Shown here: one piece after another, positions 17,275 through 28,043 of the stretch
Position numbering within the stretch: the stretch's first letter is position 1
Layout of the letters: every line of letters starts with the position of its first letter
DNA from: R-RK-3 sp031399085
GTDB lineage: Bacteria; Pseudomonadota; Alphaproteobacteria; Rhizobiales; Rhodomicrobiaceae
Length of the DNA stretch: 64,000 nt
Assembly (NCBI GenBank): GCA_031399085.1
Contig: JANNOQ010000058.1
Span: 14,576-78,575 of the forward strand
Reading direction: 5' to 3'
Position numbers and translations under genes: made by a program
The notes under the pieces: generated by a model
Told to the model about the DNA's origin: nothing
The model's input: the letters and a program-made list of their open reading frames with translations, nothing else
The model's database searches: none

Positions 17275-18228
17275 TCAGTTTCGTATGTCAGCGGACAGGC
17301 TTGCCGCCGCCGGACCGTCGATTTTCTCTATCCTGCGCTCCCGATACAGCAAATATAGGCCTGAGCTGATGATTACCGCGCCGCCGGCAAGCGTCCATTC
17401 ACTCGGGATCTCGCTGAAAATCAGATAGCCGGCGATGCTTTGCGAAAGCAGCCCGACATAGGTGAACGGCGCAAGGATCGGCGCGGGCGCGCGGCGATGG
17501 GCAAGAATCAGCAGATAATGCCCGAAGCCGCCCGAAATGCCGGTCGACAGCAGGATTAGCCAGACCCACGGATCGGTTGGCCATTGCCATGTCCACACAG
17601 CGATCGGCATCAGAATGACGACGCCGGCGAGCGGCGAGTACACCTGTGTGACGAGCGAGGCGTCATGCTGCGCCAGATAGCGTGTCAGGATGTTGTAGCC
17701 GGCATAACAGATCGTGGCGCAGAAGGAGTAGCTAACCGCCCAGTGGATGCCGCCGAAGCCAGGCCGCATGATGAGAATGACGCCGGTAAACCCAATCAAA
17801 ATGGCGATCAGCCGACGCCAGCCGATCCATTCGCCCAGAATCGGACCGGCAAGCATCGCCACTAGGAACGGGGACAGAAAGAAGATCGTTGCCACCTGAT
17901 CGAGCTGGAGATATTGCAACGCGGCGAAATTGAATCCCGTCGTGCAAACCAACAAAATGCCGCGCAGGATTTGCAGGCCTGGCTTGGTCGATTTCAGCGA
18001 TCTGGCGAAACTGCGCGGCCCGAAGGCGAAAAAGGTGAAGGCGACGTGGCTGACGAAACGCAGCCAGATCGCTTGAAAGATTGGCACGGCGGCAACCGTC
18101 ACGAGATATTTGGCGGCGGAATCGAGCACCGAAAAACTAACGATGGCGCAGCACATCAGCGCGATGCCTTGAACCCGCGCGCGGTCGTCGGTCAAAATCC
18201 CTGCCGGAGCCCTCATAGCCGTTTCCAT
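17275..18228 (-). CDS. EamA/DMT-family inner-membrane transporter
   Basis: This 317-aa protein has about ten hydrophobic segments arranged as two EamA repeats, with the first around MCCAIVSFSVLDSAAKYL and RFVSHVAFTFFAF, and the second starting near WAVSYSFCATICYAGYNILTRYLA. The PILGEWIGWRRLIAILIGFTGV segment is typical of drug/metabolite transporters. Substrate is unknown. It converges with the TAXI gene and is probably a single-gene unit. An alternative start 4 codons in (MRAPAG) is possible. Confidence 0.88.
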   Translation of the reverse strand: METAMRAPAGILTDDRARVQGIALMCCAIVSFSVLDSAAKYLVTVAAVPIFQAIWLRFVSHVAFTFFAFGPRSFARSLKSTKPGLQILRGILLVCTTGFNFAALQYLQLDQVATIFFLSPFLVAMLAGPILGEWIGWRRLIAILIGFTGVILIMRPGFGGIHWAVSYSFCATICYAGYNILTRYLAQHDASLVTQVYSPLAGVVILMPIAVWTWQWPTDPWVWLILLSTGISGGFGHYLLILAHRRAPAPILAPFTYVGLLSQSIAGYLIFSEIPSEWTLAGGAVIISSGLYLLYRERRIEKIDGPAAASLSADIRN

Positions 18229-18514
18229 GCTTAAATCTTTGGCCGAGCATAGTCACAGATATCGAATCCGCCAAAGAGCATGTTCAAGCGGCATGGCAGC
18301 CATGCACGGCCAGCCGCCTTACATCTTTTTGTGGAGACAACTGGCGGTAGCGCATTCAGCGCAGGGTCCACTGTTGCTTATCCGCCGCTGCCGTGGTTTT
18401 TTCGTCCGGAGTTTTAGAAATATGCCGCGACAGCGCCCAGTTACCATCCATGCTCGGAATGCGGCGGCTGCGATTCGGTGGTAGCCGCCCCAACTATGAA
18501 AGAGCGATGCCGAT

Positions 18515-19174
18515 ATGGCATTTTCCAATATTTTTCCAATTCGGGCTTTCGGGGCCAATTTTTTAGCGATGCTGATCTTGGCGCTTCCGGCGTCGATGTT
18601 GGCTGGGTGTGGCGGCTCGGGTGGTTCAGGGACGGCTCTGAACGGCGAAGCTCCAATCACGCTGACCCCCAAGCAGGACGCGGCAGTGGGAGGCGGGGCA
18701 GCGCTTGCTGGCAAGATCGACGAAACGGAATTGCGCAAAGCCGTCGATCTTTACCGTTTGACCAAGCAGCGCGAGGCGGGCCATTACGATTTCGCCGCCG
18801 TCGATCTCAATGGGGATGGGCGGTCGGAGGCCGTGGTGATTTTCGCTGGGCGCGACTGGTGCCAGCGCACTGGCTGCTCGCTGGTCGTCTTCCAACAGGA
18901 GCAGGCTGGCTTCCGCATGGTTTCGCACATGGTGAATGTCCGCCCGGCGGTCATGATTGGCCCCGAGAGCAGCTTTGGCTGGCGCGATCTGATCGTGAAA
19001 ACCGGCGGCGGCAACGCGCCGGTCCGCACGGTCAGGCTCGGCTTCAGTGGCAAAGGCTACCCGCAAAATGCGCTGCTGCAGCCTGAGCCTGTCGCGGAAA
19101 TGCTGGCGCGATCGCAGGAAGTGCTGCCCGAAAGTCCGGCCTTTGCGGCGGCGATCGAGCAACCGCCGTCCTAA
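18515..19174 (+). CDS. Predicted lipoprotein with a DLNGDG calcium-loop motif
   Basis: The 219-aa product has a hydrophobic N-terminal segment ending in the lipobox LAGC (Cys32), so it should be lipid-anchored. A linker rich in Gly and Ser follows, then a globular region with YDFAAVDLNGDGRSEAVVIF, which resembles the calcium-binding loops of FG-GAP/VCBS or EF-hand-like repeats. Two later cysteines (DWCQRTGCS) could form a disulfide. Its stop overlaps the end of the converging monooxygenase gene by 4 nt. Function is not known. Confidence 0.75.
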   Translation: MAFSNIFPIRAFGANFLAMLILALPASMLAGCGGSGGSGTALNGEAPITLTPKQDAAVGGGAALAGKIDETELRKAVDLYRLTKQREAGHYDFAAVDLNGDGRSEAVVIFAGRDWCQRTGCSLVVFQQEQAGFRMVSHMVNVRPAVMIGPESSFGWRDLIVKTGGGNAPVRTVRLGFSGKGYPQNALLQPEPVAEMLARSQEVLPESPAFAAAIEQPPS

Positions 19175-20352
19175 TCCCCGATGCGATAGCCGTAGAGCCA
19201 GTCATTGCGAGCCAGCAGCAGGGCCGGCGGCGATACGGTAAGCGTCAGGTTGCGGGCCAGACGCATCGCGCCGCTCATATGATAAATCTCTCCCATTTTG
19301 GTGGATTGGCGCTGCACGCGGCCGACACGCGGCATCCGGCGCTGCTCATAGCGGCGAAATGCCCTTTGGATATTCGGAGCCGTAGCAGCCATCTCGGCCG
19401 CGAGCGTTGCGGCGTCTTCCAGCGCCATCACCGCGCCTGAGGCAAGGAACGGCATCAGCGGGTGGGCGGCGTCGCCGAGCAAAGTTATGGGGCCGTGGCC
19501 CCAATTCGGCAGGGCGGCCATTTCGAGCAATGGCCAGGTCATCCATTCGTCGAATGTGCTCAAGACGCGCAGCGGCTCGTCCGCCCAATCGGCGAAAAAG
19601 CCCAACAGTTGACCAGGATCGCCGCGCGTGCCCCATCCGGGCGAGGCAGCTTTGCCGCTGGTCACCGCTACCGCGTTCATGGGACCGGCGGGGCCGCAGC
19701 TGTAATGCACCAGATGCGCGCGCGGGCCGAGCCACAAATTGACGGCGTTTCCGCTTGCCGGCGCGGGGGCATCGGCGGGAGCGGTCGCCCGCCACGCATT
19801 GCGCCCCGAAAAAACCGGCGCGGCCTCGAACAGGATGGACCGCAGCCGTGAATGAATGCCGTCTGCGCCGATCAGCGCGCGGCCGGCAAATTCCCTGCCA
19901 TCGTCCGAAAGCGCGGCAAGCCCTTCGACGCTGCCTCGAAATGCAGCCAGTCTGAAGCCTTTGGAAATCCTCACCTCCCGCCGCTCGACGGCCGCGTCGA
20001 GCAGAAGCCTGTGCAGCATTCGCCGCTCGGTAACGTAATAGGGCGCGCCGTAGCGCTTCTCGGCCTCGCCGGCCAGCGGAATCGCGGCGAGTTGACGTCC
20101 GGAAAGTCCGTCTTTGATGATGATCGCCTCGGGCCGCGCAGCGCTCGCCTGCAGCGCTTCGCCAAGGCCCAAAGCGCGCAAAATCCGGCTGCCATTCGGC
20201 CCGATCTGGATGCCCGCGCCGGTCTGGCTGAATTCGGCCTCCGCCTCCAGCACATGAACGGGCACGCCGCGCCGGGCAAGCGCCAGAGCCGCCGCAAGGC
20301 CGCCGATTCCTCCGCCCGCAATAAGCACCGGCAGTTCGTCAGCGGCGCTCAT
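19171..20352 (-). CDS. FAD-dependent aromatic-type monooxygenase (salicylate hydroxylase-like)
   Basis: This 393-aa flavoprotein has the N-terminal dinucleotide fold VLIAGGGIGGLAAALALARRG, the ALIGADGIHSRLR (DG) motif and the GDAAHPLMPFLASGAVMALEDA (GD) motif, which together define class A flavin monooxygenases. The arrangement and length resemble salicylate or 3-hydroxybenzoate hydroxylases, but no aromatic-degradation genes lie nearby, so the substrate is open. The zf-CHCC gene lies 22 nt upstream on the same strand and may be co-transcribed. Confidence 0.88.
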   Translation of the reverse strand: MSAADELPVLIAGGGIGGLAAALALARRGVPVHVLEAEAEFSQTGAGIQIGPNGSRILRALGLGEALQASAARPEAIIIKDGLSGRQLAAIPLAGEAEKRYGAPYYVTERRMLHRLLLDAAVERREVRISKGFRLAAFRGSVEGLAALSDDGREFAGRALIGADGIHSRLRSILFEAAPVFSGRNAWRATAPADAPAPASGNAVNLWLGPRAHLVHYSCGPAGPMNAVAVTSGKAASPGWGTRGDPGQLLGFFADWADEPLRVLSTFDEWMTWPLLEMAALPNWGHGPITLLGDAAHPLMPFLASGAVMALEDAATLAAEMAATAPNIQRAFRRYEQRRMPRVGRVQRQSTKMGEIYHMSGAMRLARNLTLTVSPPALLLARNDWLYGYRIGD

Positions 20353-20374
20353 AAGCCTGAATCCGTCTCAGCCT

Positions 20375-20629
20375 TCACGCTGTCTTACGATTGTCATCCT
20401 GGTAGAGACAATAGGGCGGATCGGATTGATCGCGGCTCAAATTGGGGTCGTAAGTGTAGAGCGTCGAGCAATAGGGGCAGACGATCTGATCGTCCGACCC
20501 CATATCCAGATAGATATGCGGATGATCCGCCGGGGGCCGCGCGCCCATGCATTGGAATTCTTTCACGCCGATATGAATCTTTTCCACACCGATGTCGTTG
20601 CAGAAATGGGGCGGGCCGTAGGTCGCCAT
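20375..20629 (-). CDS. zf-CHCC zinc-finger domain protein
   Basis: This 84-aa protein has the Cys/His pattern of the zf-CHCC family: Cys at CMG, His at DHPHIYLDMG, and CxxC in IVCPYCSTLY. The family includes the mitochondrial complex I subunit NDUFS6 and many short alphaproteobacterial proteins. The family knowledge suggests zinc binding and a possible link to complex I assembly; the second point is inference. It sits just upstream of the monooxygenase gene on the same strand. Confidence 0.85.
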   Translation of the reverse strand: MATYGPPHFCNDIGVEKIHIGVKEFQCMGARPPADHPHIYLDMGSDDQIVCPYCSTLYTYDPNLSRDQSDPPYCLYQDDNRKTA

Positions 20630-20774
20630 CGCGCATCAATCCGTGGTTGGGTGAATTGCCGGGAGGATGCTGCCGCATTGTCCGCCAAGCCGCAACGGGT
20701 TTCTGCTATGATCGAATCAATGAAGCTTTCCATGCTCCTATGCTTGCATGTTCAGCCCGAACCCGGGGTCTGTC

Positions 20775-21704
20775 ATGGAGCGCAATAAGATTGGCATAGC
20801 CCTTGGCGGGGGCGCGGCGCGCGGCTGGGCACATATTGGCGTGCTGAAGGCGCTCGCCAAGAGCGGGCTGAAACCGACGGTGATCGCGGGCACATCCATC
20901 GGCGCGGTTGTGGGGGGATGCCATGCGGCTGGCAAACTCGATCATCTTGAGGATTTCGTTGCCCGGCTGACACCGCGCGGGGTGCTGCGCTTTCTCGATC
21001 TCGACATCACCGGCGGCGGGCTCATGGCCGGCACTCGACTGCGCAAGACGCTGGACACCGAGCTGGAAGGCATCCTGATCGAGGATCTAGGCGACACCTT
21101 TGTCGCGGTGGCCACCGAAATCGGCTCAGGCCGCGAAATCTGGCTGACCAAGGGGCCATTGGTCACGGCGATCCGCGCCTCCTATGCGCTGCCGGGCATT
21201 TTCCGCCCAATCCAGATCAATGGCCGCTGGCTGATGGACGGTGCTTTCGTCAATCCGGTTCCGGTCGCCGTCTGCCGGGCGATGGGGGCGAACCTCGTCA
21301 TTGCGGTTAACTTGCATCATAGCGGCATCTCGCGCACCGCGCTGATGCCCGTGCAAACGACCTCGCTCGACACCAAGCCGCCGGAGCCGCCGCCGGAGCC
21401 GCCCGCCAAAAAGCGGCGTCTGCCCATGCTGCGCAATCTGCGCCATCAGATCTTCAGCAAGGGCAATGGCGACCACGCGCCGGGCATTTCGCGCGTTCTG
21501 CTGGAGGCGTTCAACGTCACGCAAGACCGCATCGCCCGCGCCCGCATGGCCGGCGATCCGCCCGACATCATCATCGCGCCGCGGCTGGCCGGAATGGGGT
21601 TGTTCGACTTCCACAAATCGCGGCTGGCGATCGCCGAAGGGTACGAGGCGACCATGCGGCAGCTCGATGAGATCGAGCAAACGTCAAGCGCGCTCGGCGG
21701 TTGA
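20775..21704 (+). CDS. Patatin-like phospholipase family protein (RssA-type)
   Basis: With the start at 20775 (MERNKIGIALGGGAARGWAH) the product is 309 aa; an ATG nine codons earlier is also open. The oxyanion loop GGGAARGWAHIG, the nucleophile elbow GTSIG with Ser41, and the DGA motif WLMDGAF with Asp154 form the expected Ser-Asp dyad of patatin lipases. A proline-rich linker (PPEPPPEPPAKKRR) interrupts the C-terminal part. Role is likely phospholipid or lipid ester hydrolysis in the cytoplasm; the real substrate is unknown. Confidence 0.9.
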   Translation: MERNKIGIALGGGAARGWAHIGVLKALAKSGLKPTVIAGTSIGAVVGGCHAAGKLDHLEDFVARLTPRGVLRFLDLDITGGGLMAGTRLRKTLDTELEGILIEDLGDTFVAVATEIGSGREIWLTKGPLVTAIRASYALPGIFRPIQINGRWLMDGAFVNPVPVAVCRAMGANLVIAVNLHHSGISRTALMPVQTTSLDTKPPEPPPEPPAKKRRLPMLRNLRHQIFSKGNGDHAPGISRVLLEAFNVTQDRIARARMAGDPPDIIIAPRLAGMGLFDFHKSRLAIAEGYEATMRQLDEIEQTSSALGG

Positions 21705-21758
21705 GCGACAGGGGTTGGCCGCAGACGCTTATCGGCGCGAGGCTCGCCGGGCTGCAAA

Positions 21759-22370
21759 TCAGCGTAAATCAAGCTCCGACAGCGTCAAACTCAGGTCCGG
21801 CACGAGGTTCGGCACAAGCTCACTGCCCGGCAGCCAATCGGTAACCGCACGATAACCCGCCGGCGCGGGGTCGCGGTGGATGCGGGTTTGCAGCTTGATC
21901 GCGTCGATCACCCAGAGTTCGGCGACGCCGAAGCCGGCATAAATCCGCGCCTTGACGCCCATATCGTAGGCCAGGCTGGAATCGGCGATCTCGACGATCA
22001 GCAAAACTTTGTCCGCGGTTAAGTTCGCAAGGCCATCGGCACGGCGGTAAACCAGCAAATCCGGCTCAAGATACGTATCCTTGCTGAGCCGCAAAGTGGT
22101 TTCGGGAATGAGCATCAGCTCGGCCGGCTTGGTGCGATACCAACGCTCCAAAAGGGCAGCCTTCAAAACCTCGTGCTGGTTTCCCTTCGGGGACATCGAG
22201 ACTATCTCACCGCCGATCAGCTCAAGGCGCTCATCCTCCATGAGTATACCCGCTGCTGTCATTTTTTCCAATTCGGCAACGGTAAAGCATCGCCGGGGAA
22301 GTCCCTCGGCAGTCTTGGTGTTCATTGCAAAGGCCGGTTGGAAGCTGTTCATGACGTTATTATGACACAC
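21759..22370 (-). CDS. Uma2-family (DUF820) nuclease-fold protein
   Basis: The 203-aa product carries the DUF820/Uma2 pattern: FTVAELEKMTAAGILMEDERLELIGGEIVSMSP, then the PD-(D/E)XK-like core with YLEPDLLVYRR and KVLLIVEIADSSLAYD..VKARIYA. Uma2 proteins are common in Cyanobacteria and some Alphaproteobacteria and are proposed endonucleases of unknown biological role. Starts at 22352 or 22325 are also possible. It lies alone between the patatin gene and the rpoD terminator. Confidence 0.85.
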   Translation of the reverse strand: MCHNNVMNSFQPAFAMNTKTAEGLPRRCFTVAELEKMTAAGILMEDERLELIGGEIVSMSPKGNQHEVLKAALLERWYRTKPAELMLIPETTLRLSKDTYLEPDLLVYRRADGLANLTADKVLLIVEIADSSLAYDMGVKARIYAGFGVAELWVIDAIKLQTRIHRDPAPAGYRAVTDWLPGSELVPNLVPDLSLTLSELDLR

Positions 22371-22520
22371 CCCAATGCCAAATTATATCACATACGCGGG
22401 CCCGCGCATCTGCTGCGTGGGGCGATCGTCCGGATAGCGAATAAACGAGCCGGTTAGTTCCATGAACTGGCGGACGGAAGTGGCTGATAATGCCGTTATT
22501 CCCGTTTTGCTCAGCCAAAG

Positions 22521-22558
22521 CAAAAAATTTTGGCGCATCTTTGGAGAACAGACGCGCC
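22521..22558 (-). terminator. Rho-independent terminator of rpoD
   Basis: On the minus strand the arms GGCGCGTCT (22558-22550) and AGATGCGCC (22540-22532) pair over 9 bp with one G-U pair and a 9-nt loop, followed by AAAA and then six T residues. It begins 20 nt after the rpoD stop codon and fits an intrinsic terminator of the dnaG-rpoD unit. Confidence 0.65.
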
Positions 22559-22577
22559 GATTTATCCAGGCAAACGG

Positions 22578-24599
<2,022 letters not shown>

Positions 24600-24842
24600 C
24601 CCATACTCCAGCTGGTCCCCGGTCAAATCCCGGCTTCCAACAGTTCAACGCCCATCCCAGCTCTGCCTGAAGGTTCAAGCGAAAGGCCGAGGGGCGTTCA
24701 TCTCATTTTTAAACGTCACGACGAAGATCGCTCGTAGAGGTCCGAGGCGCCGGTTCGCCCCAAATCACGGCAATCGCCTTAAAAATATGGTTAACGCGCT
24801 TTGGTTAAATATCCCTGAAACCACCAAATAGCGAGCGCCGCG

Positions 24843-26801
24843 CTACCCCTTTTTCGGTTTTCCATAACCCTCCGCCGCTATTTCCGCACCATCCAAACTC
24901 AAAGCTTGCCTGGAAATATCCTGCAACCTTAAGTAATTTTCTTGAGATTGCTCAATTTCGAACGCCCGTTCAGCGGACTGAAGCTCCCGTTTCAACTCGA
25001 CTGCTTTACGGTGCAGCGCCAGCATGTGACGCCAGCCTATCAAAACATCGTCATGAGACGCGTGAGGCTGCGTATTCCAATCGCTGTTATGCGTTATGGC
25101 ATGCTTTAGATGGGCCAAAAGACCAGAGTGACCCAATCTCCCCAATTGATGGTGAAGTGCCTTATTGTCAAGAGGGTTTTGCTCGCTATGCGCGCGGAGT
25201 ATGCAATCGCGCAGGTGCTGTAGCTTATCCGCCTCGAATTGAATGGTGGCGATTTCTTCAGCAAAATCGTCGAGCAGCCAAGGATGGTTTAGCAGGGTTT
25301 GGACGATCAGCACCTCGCGGTGCGGGAGCCCGGTGGCGGCGCGAATGAGTGCGCTCCCGGCAAGGCTTGGAGAGGCGGCAAGATCGACGAAAGAATGGAG
25401 CGCATCGCGCTTTGATCCCGTAAATCCGCCGGACGTGCGCTGCGATTGGCCCGGCGTTCCAGCCAATCGGCTCAGCGCGCGCGCCTGAGTTTTCCCGCTT
25501 TGGCCGAATGGGCGGCGCGATTGGGCCGAGTAGCCGCTAAACTGGTCGCGAAGCCGCCGCCTTGTTTCCTGAAAATAATATTGCCGGACCGTTTTATCGC
25601 CGATCCCCCCGACAAGCTCGTTGAGGCGCGTCTCGAACTGTGCGCGCCGCTCTGGCGTCGTCCATTGCCCGGCCGCGAATTCCTTATCCCACAGCACGTC
25701 GAAAAGCGCCCGCGGCGCATTGAGCGCCGCGCCGACCGCCTCGGCGCCGCGCTGCCGGAGCAGATCGTCCGGGTCGAGCCCATCGGGTAGGAAAACGAAG
25801 GCGAGGCTTTTGCCCGGCGTCAGATGGGGCAGCGCGGTCTCAACCGCCCGGTGCGCGGCTTTCACTCCCGCGCCATCGCCGTCGAAACACAAAAGCGGCT
25901 CGTCCGCCAGGCGCCAGAGCATCTGCAACTGCTCCGGCGTCAGCGCGGTGCCGAGCGGGGCAACCGTATTGGCAAATCCGGCGCGGGTGAGCGCGATGAC
26001 ATCCATATAACCTTCCGCAACGATAACGCCGCCTTGGCTATGCGCCGCCTTGCGCGCTGCCGCCGCGTTGAACAACACCGATCCCTTATGGAAGAGCGGC
26101 GTCTCGGGCGAGTTGAGATATTTGGGCTGCTGATCCTCGCCAAGCGCACGCCCACCGAAGGCAATGACCTCGCCGCGCGGATCGGTGATCGGGAACATCA
26201 GCCGGTGACGGAAGCGATCATAGCTGACGGGGATATCCTCGCCCGAGATCAGCATTCCGGAGGCGGCCATGTCCTCCGCGCTGAAGCCCTTGGCGGCCAG
26301 ATGCTGCTTGAGGCTATGACGGCCCGGCGGCGCGTAGCCCAGCCGGAAGCGCTCCACCTCGTCCCTGCCGAGACCCCGCCGCTCAAGATAGGCCCGCGCC
26401 TCGCGACCTTCGGCGGCGGCTAGAACGGTCTGAAAATGCGCACAGGACGCCTCGGTGACCTTGCGCAGCCTAACGTTCAGCGCCTCTCGCGCCTCGGCCT
26501 GCGGCGTCGATTTCGGCATTTCGACGCCCGCCTCGCCCGCCAGCCTTTCGACCGCCTCGGGAAAAGACAGCCCTTCCACCTTGATCAGAAAGGCGAAGAC
26601 GTCACCATGCTCGCCGCTGGCAAAGCAATGGTAAAATCCCTTTTGATCGTTGACGGTGAAAGACGGGGTCTTTTCCTGCTTGAACGGCGAGAGCCCGACA
26701 TATTCCCGCCCCTGCCGCTTGAGCTTGACGCGCCGCCCGATCACCTGGCTGGCGGGAAGCCGTGCGCGGATTTCATCGAGCAGGGTAGGCGGGAAGCGCA
26801 T
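24843..26801 (-). CDS. dnaG: DNA primase DnaG
   Basis: DnaG lays RNA primers at the replication fork. The start at 26801 (MRFPPTLLDEIRARLP) gives 652 aa; the 38 extra codons upstream do not look like the family. The TOPRIM core (VIVAEGYMDVIAL, then LCFDGDGAG) and the RFLGYAPP-like segment of the RNA polymerase domain are clear. The N-terminal zinc-binding fold is present in outline but reads GLSPFKQEKTPSF and FYHCFASGEHGD, so three of the four usual Cys/His ligands are replaced; similar loss is, as I recall, common in Hyphomicrobiales. rpoD follows after 243 nt, the usual dnaG-rpoD order. Confidence 0.95.
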   Translation of the reverse strand: MRFPPTLLDEIRARLPASQVIGRRVKLKRQGREYVGLSPFKQEKTPSFTVNDQKGFYHCFASGEHGDVFAFLIKVEGLSFPEAVERLAGEAGVEMPKSTPQAEAREALNVRLRKVTEASCAHFQTVLAAAEGREARAYLERRGLGRDEVERFRLGYAPPGRHSLKQHLAAKGFSAEDMAASGMLISGEDIPVSYDRFRHRLMFPITDPRGEVIAFGGRALGEDQQPKYLNSPETPLFHKGSVLFNAAAARKAAHSQGGVIVAEGYMDVIALTRAGFANTVAPLGTALTPEQLQMLWRLADEPLLCFDGDGAGVKAAHRAVETALPHLTPGKSLAFVFLPDGLDPDDLLRQRGAEAVGAALNAPRALFDVLWDKEFAAGQWTTPERRAQFETRLNELVGGIGDKTVRQYYFQETRRRLRDQFSGYSAQSRRPFGQSGKTQARALSRLAGTPGQSQRTSGGFTGSKRDALHSFVDLAASPSLAGSALIRAATGLPHREVLIVQTLLNHPWLLDDFAEEIATIQFEADKLQHLRDCILRAHSEQNPLDNKALHHQLGRLGHSGLLAHLKHAITHNSDWNTQPHASHDDVLIGWRHMLALHRKAVELKRELQSAERAFEIEQSQENYLRLQDISRQALSLDGAEIAAEGYGKPKKG

Positions 26802-26916
26802 GGATGATCCTCGTTTGCCGGGGGATTGTATGCGATTCGAGCACGCCATGGACTTTGCCAAGCCTAGGCGCGGGATAGTGAGGATAAGTTCAGGTGGAGG
26901 CTTGATAAGGCGCATC

Positions 26917-26938
26917 TACATCTGTATATACAGATGTA
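26917..26938. promoter_or_regulatory. 22-bp perfect palindrome, candidate operator of brnTA
   Basis: Bases 26918-26937 read ACATCTGTATATACAGATGT, a perfect palindrome that extends one more pair on each side. It lies in the 261-nt gap between the divergent dnaG and brnT starts, 124 nt upstream of brnT. BrnA antitoxins are ribbon-helix-helix proteins known to repress their own operon through palindromes, so this is a plausible operator. It could equally belong to dnaG control. Confidence 0.55.
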
Positions 26939-27062
26939 TGCAGCTTGGGGACTGTGGGACAATGATATTGGCAACTAGGGCGCTCTGCGGCGCGTATTTG
27001 TACGTCCGGCAGGTCCAAACTGAGGGGGAGCGGATGGCGATTGCGTCCGCTTTTATAAATCA

Positions 27063-27362
27063 ATGCTATTCGAAGTTTTCGAATGGGACGAGGACAAGCG
27101 TCTGAAAAATCTTGCCGCGCATAAGATCGACTTTGAAGATGTTCCAAGTGTTTTTGATAACCCATTTCTGTCGAAAAGGTCCGATCGTGACGGCGAAGAC
27201 CGTTGGCTCGCGATTGGATGTTTGGGCAATCAGATCATTGCCGTCGTATATACAATCAGAGGAAAGCGCTGCCGATTAATTTCGGCGCGAAAGGCACGCA
27301 CGAATGAACGAGAGGCCTATTATCAAGCGGTCAAAGGACGAGCCTCGCCAGGGGAAGACTGA
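27063..27362 (+). CDS. brnT: BrnT-family ribonuclease toxin
   Basis: This 99-aa protein shows the BrnT pattern: FEWDEDKRLKNLAAHKIDFEDVPSVFDNP, then DRWLAIGCLGNQIIAVVYTIRGKRCRLISARKARTNEREAYY. The FEWDExKxxxNxxxHxIxFexa opening and the RlISARkA-xxxE-xxxY ending are diagnostic. BrnT is a RelE-like ribonuclease toxin. The downstream brnA gene overlaps it by 59 nt, in the toxin-first order usual for this pair. The C-terminal tail after the YYQ motif is longer than in many relatives because it encodes the brnA start. Confidence 0.9.
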   Translation: MLFEVFEWDEDKRLKNLAAHKIDFEDVPSVFDNPFLSKRSDRDGEDRWLAIGCLGNQIIAVVYTIRGKRCRLISARKARTNEREAYYQAVKGRASPGED

Positions 27363-27612
27363 CTGGGAAGCCGTCGATCGGCTTAACGATGACGATGTTG
27401 CTGCGGCCGTTGCAGGCGACTCTGACGCTGCGCCGCTCGATGTAGATTGGTCGGATGCCGAACTGAACATTCCGCCTTCAAAAAAAGCGATAAGCATTCG
27501 CCTGGACGAAGATATAGTGGAATACTTTAGGGAAACCGGACCGGGCTATCAGACGCGTATCAATGCGGTTCTAAGGCACTACTTGACACGTCGGCGTGGA
27601 AAAGCGGTTTAA
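27304..27612 (+). CDS. brnA: BrnA-family antitoxin
   Basis: This 102-aa protein has a disordered acidic N-terminal half (DWEAVDRLNDDDVAAAVAGDSDAAPLD) that would wrap the toxin and a C-terminal ribbon-helix-helix domain (KKAISIRLDEDIVEYFRETGPGYQTRINAVLRHYL) for DNA binding, as in BrnA. It overlaps brnT by 59 nt in another frame. Together they form a complete type II toxin-antitoxin module, expected to be autoregulated. Confidence 0.9.
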   Translation: MNERPIIKRSKDEPRQGKTDWEAVDRLNDDDVAAAVAGDSDAAPLDVDWSDAELNIPPSKKAISIRLDEDIVEYFRETGPGYQTRINAVLRHYLTRRRGKAV

Positions 27613-27666
27613 CGTCGTTTTGCCCCGCTGATGTGGGTATGCCACGAGGTAGCGTGCGTAGCAGCG

Positions 27667-28029
27667 TTAAGTGACCTTGCCGCAAATCTTGGCGCTCGCG
27701 CGGCATTTATGCTCGCGGCCGATCGATCCGCCGAAATCGATGTAATCCGCGCATTTAACCAACCGCTCTGCGACGGAAAAGCCCTTCGCGCCTTTGCCGG
27801 CGAGCCGATCTTTGGTCTGGTCGATCAGCAGATCGAGATTGCCTTGGGCGAAGCGGGTGGCATTTTCCTCGCCGAAGCCGGTCGCAATGGCTTGTACGCT
27901 TTCGCAGATGCGGGCGGCATCGTTCGGCGCCGACTTTCGGATGTCTTTCGGCGCTTTCGCGGCCTGCGCGAGGCTTCCCCAAGCCGCGAACATGGCGAAC
28001 ACGAAAACCAACGGCAAACGGCGCACCAT
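27667..28029 (-). CDS. Small secreted hypothetical protein
   Basis: The ATG at 28029, with GGGAG six bases upstream, gives a 120-aa product with a signal peptide (MVRRLPLVFVFAMFAAWGSLAQA). The mature part has four cysteines (one in AARICESV, the others towards the end in VKCADYIDFG, HKCRASAKIC) and a segment GNLDLLIDQTKDRLAGKGAKGFSVAERLV. No family was recognised. It follows the CitE-like gene after 14 nt and may be transcribed with it. Confidence 0.65.
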   Translation of the reverse strand: MVRRLPLVFVFAMFAAWGSLAQAAKAPKDIRKSAPNDAARICESVQAIATGFGEENATRFAQGNLDLLIDQTKDRLAGKGAKGFSVAERLVKCADYIDFGGSIGREHKCRASAKICGKVT

Positions 28030-28043
28030 GACGATCTCCCTGC

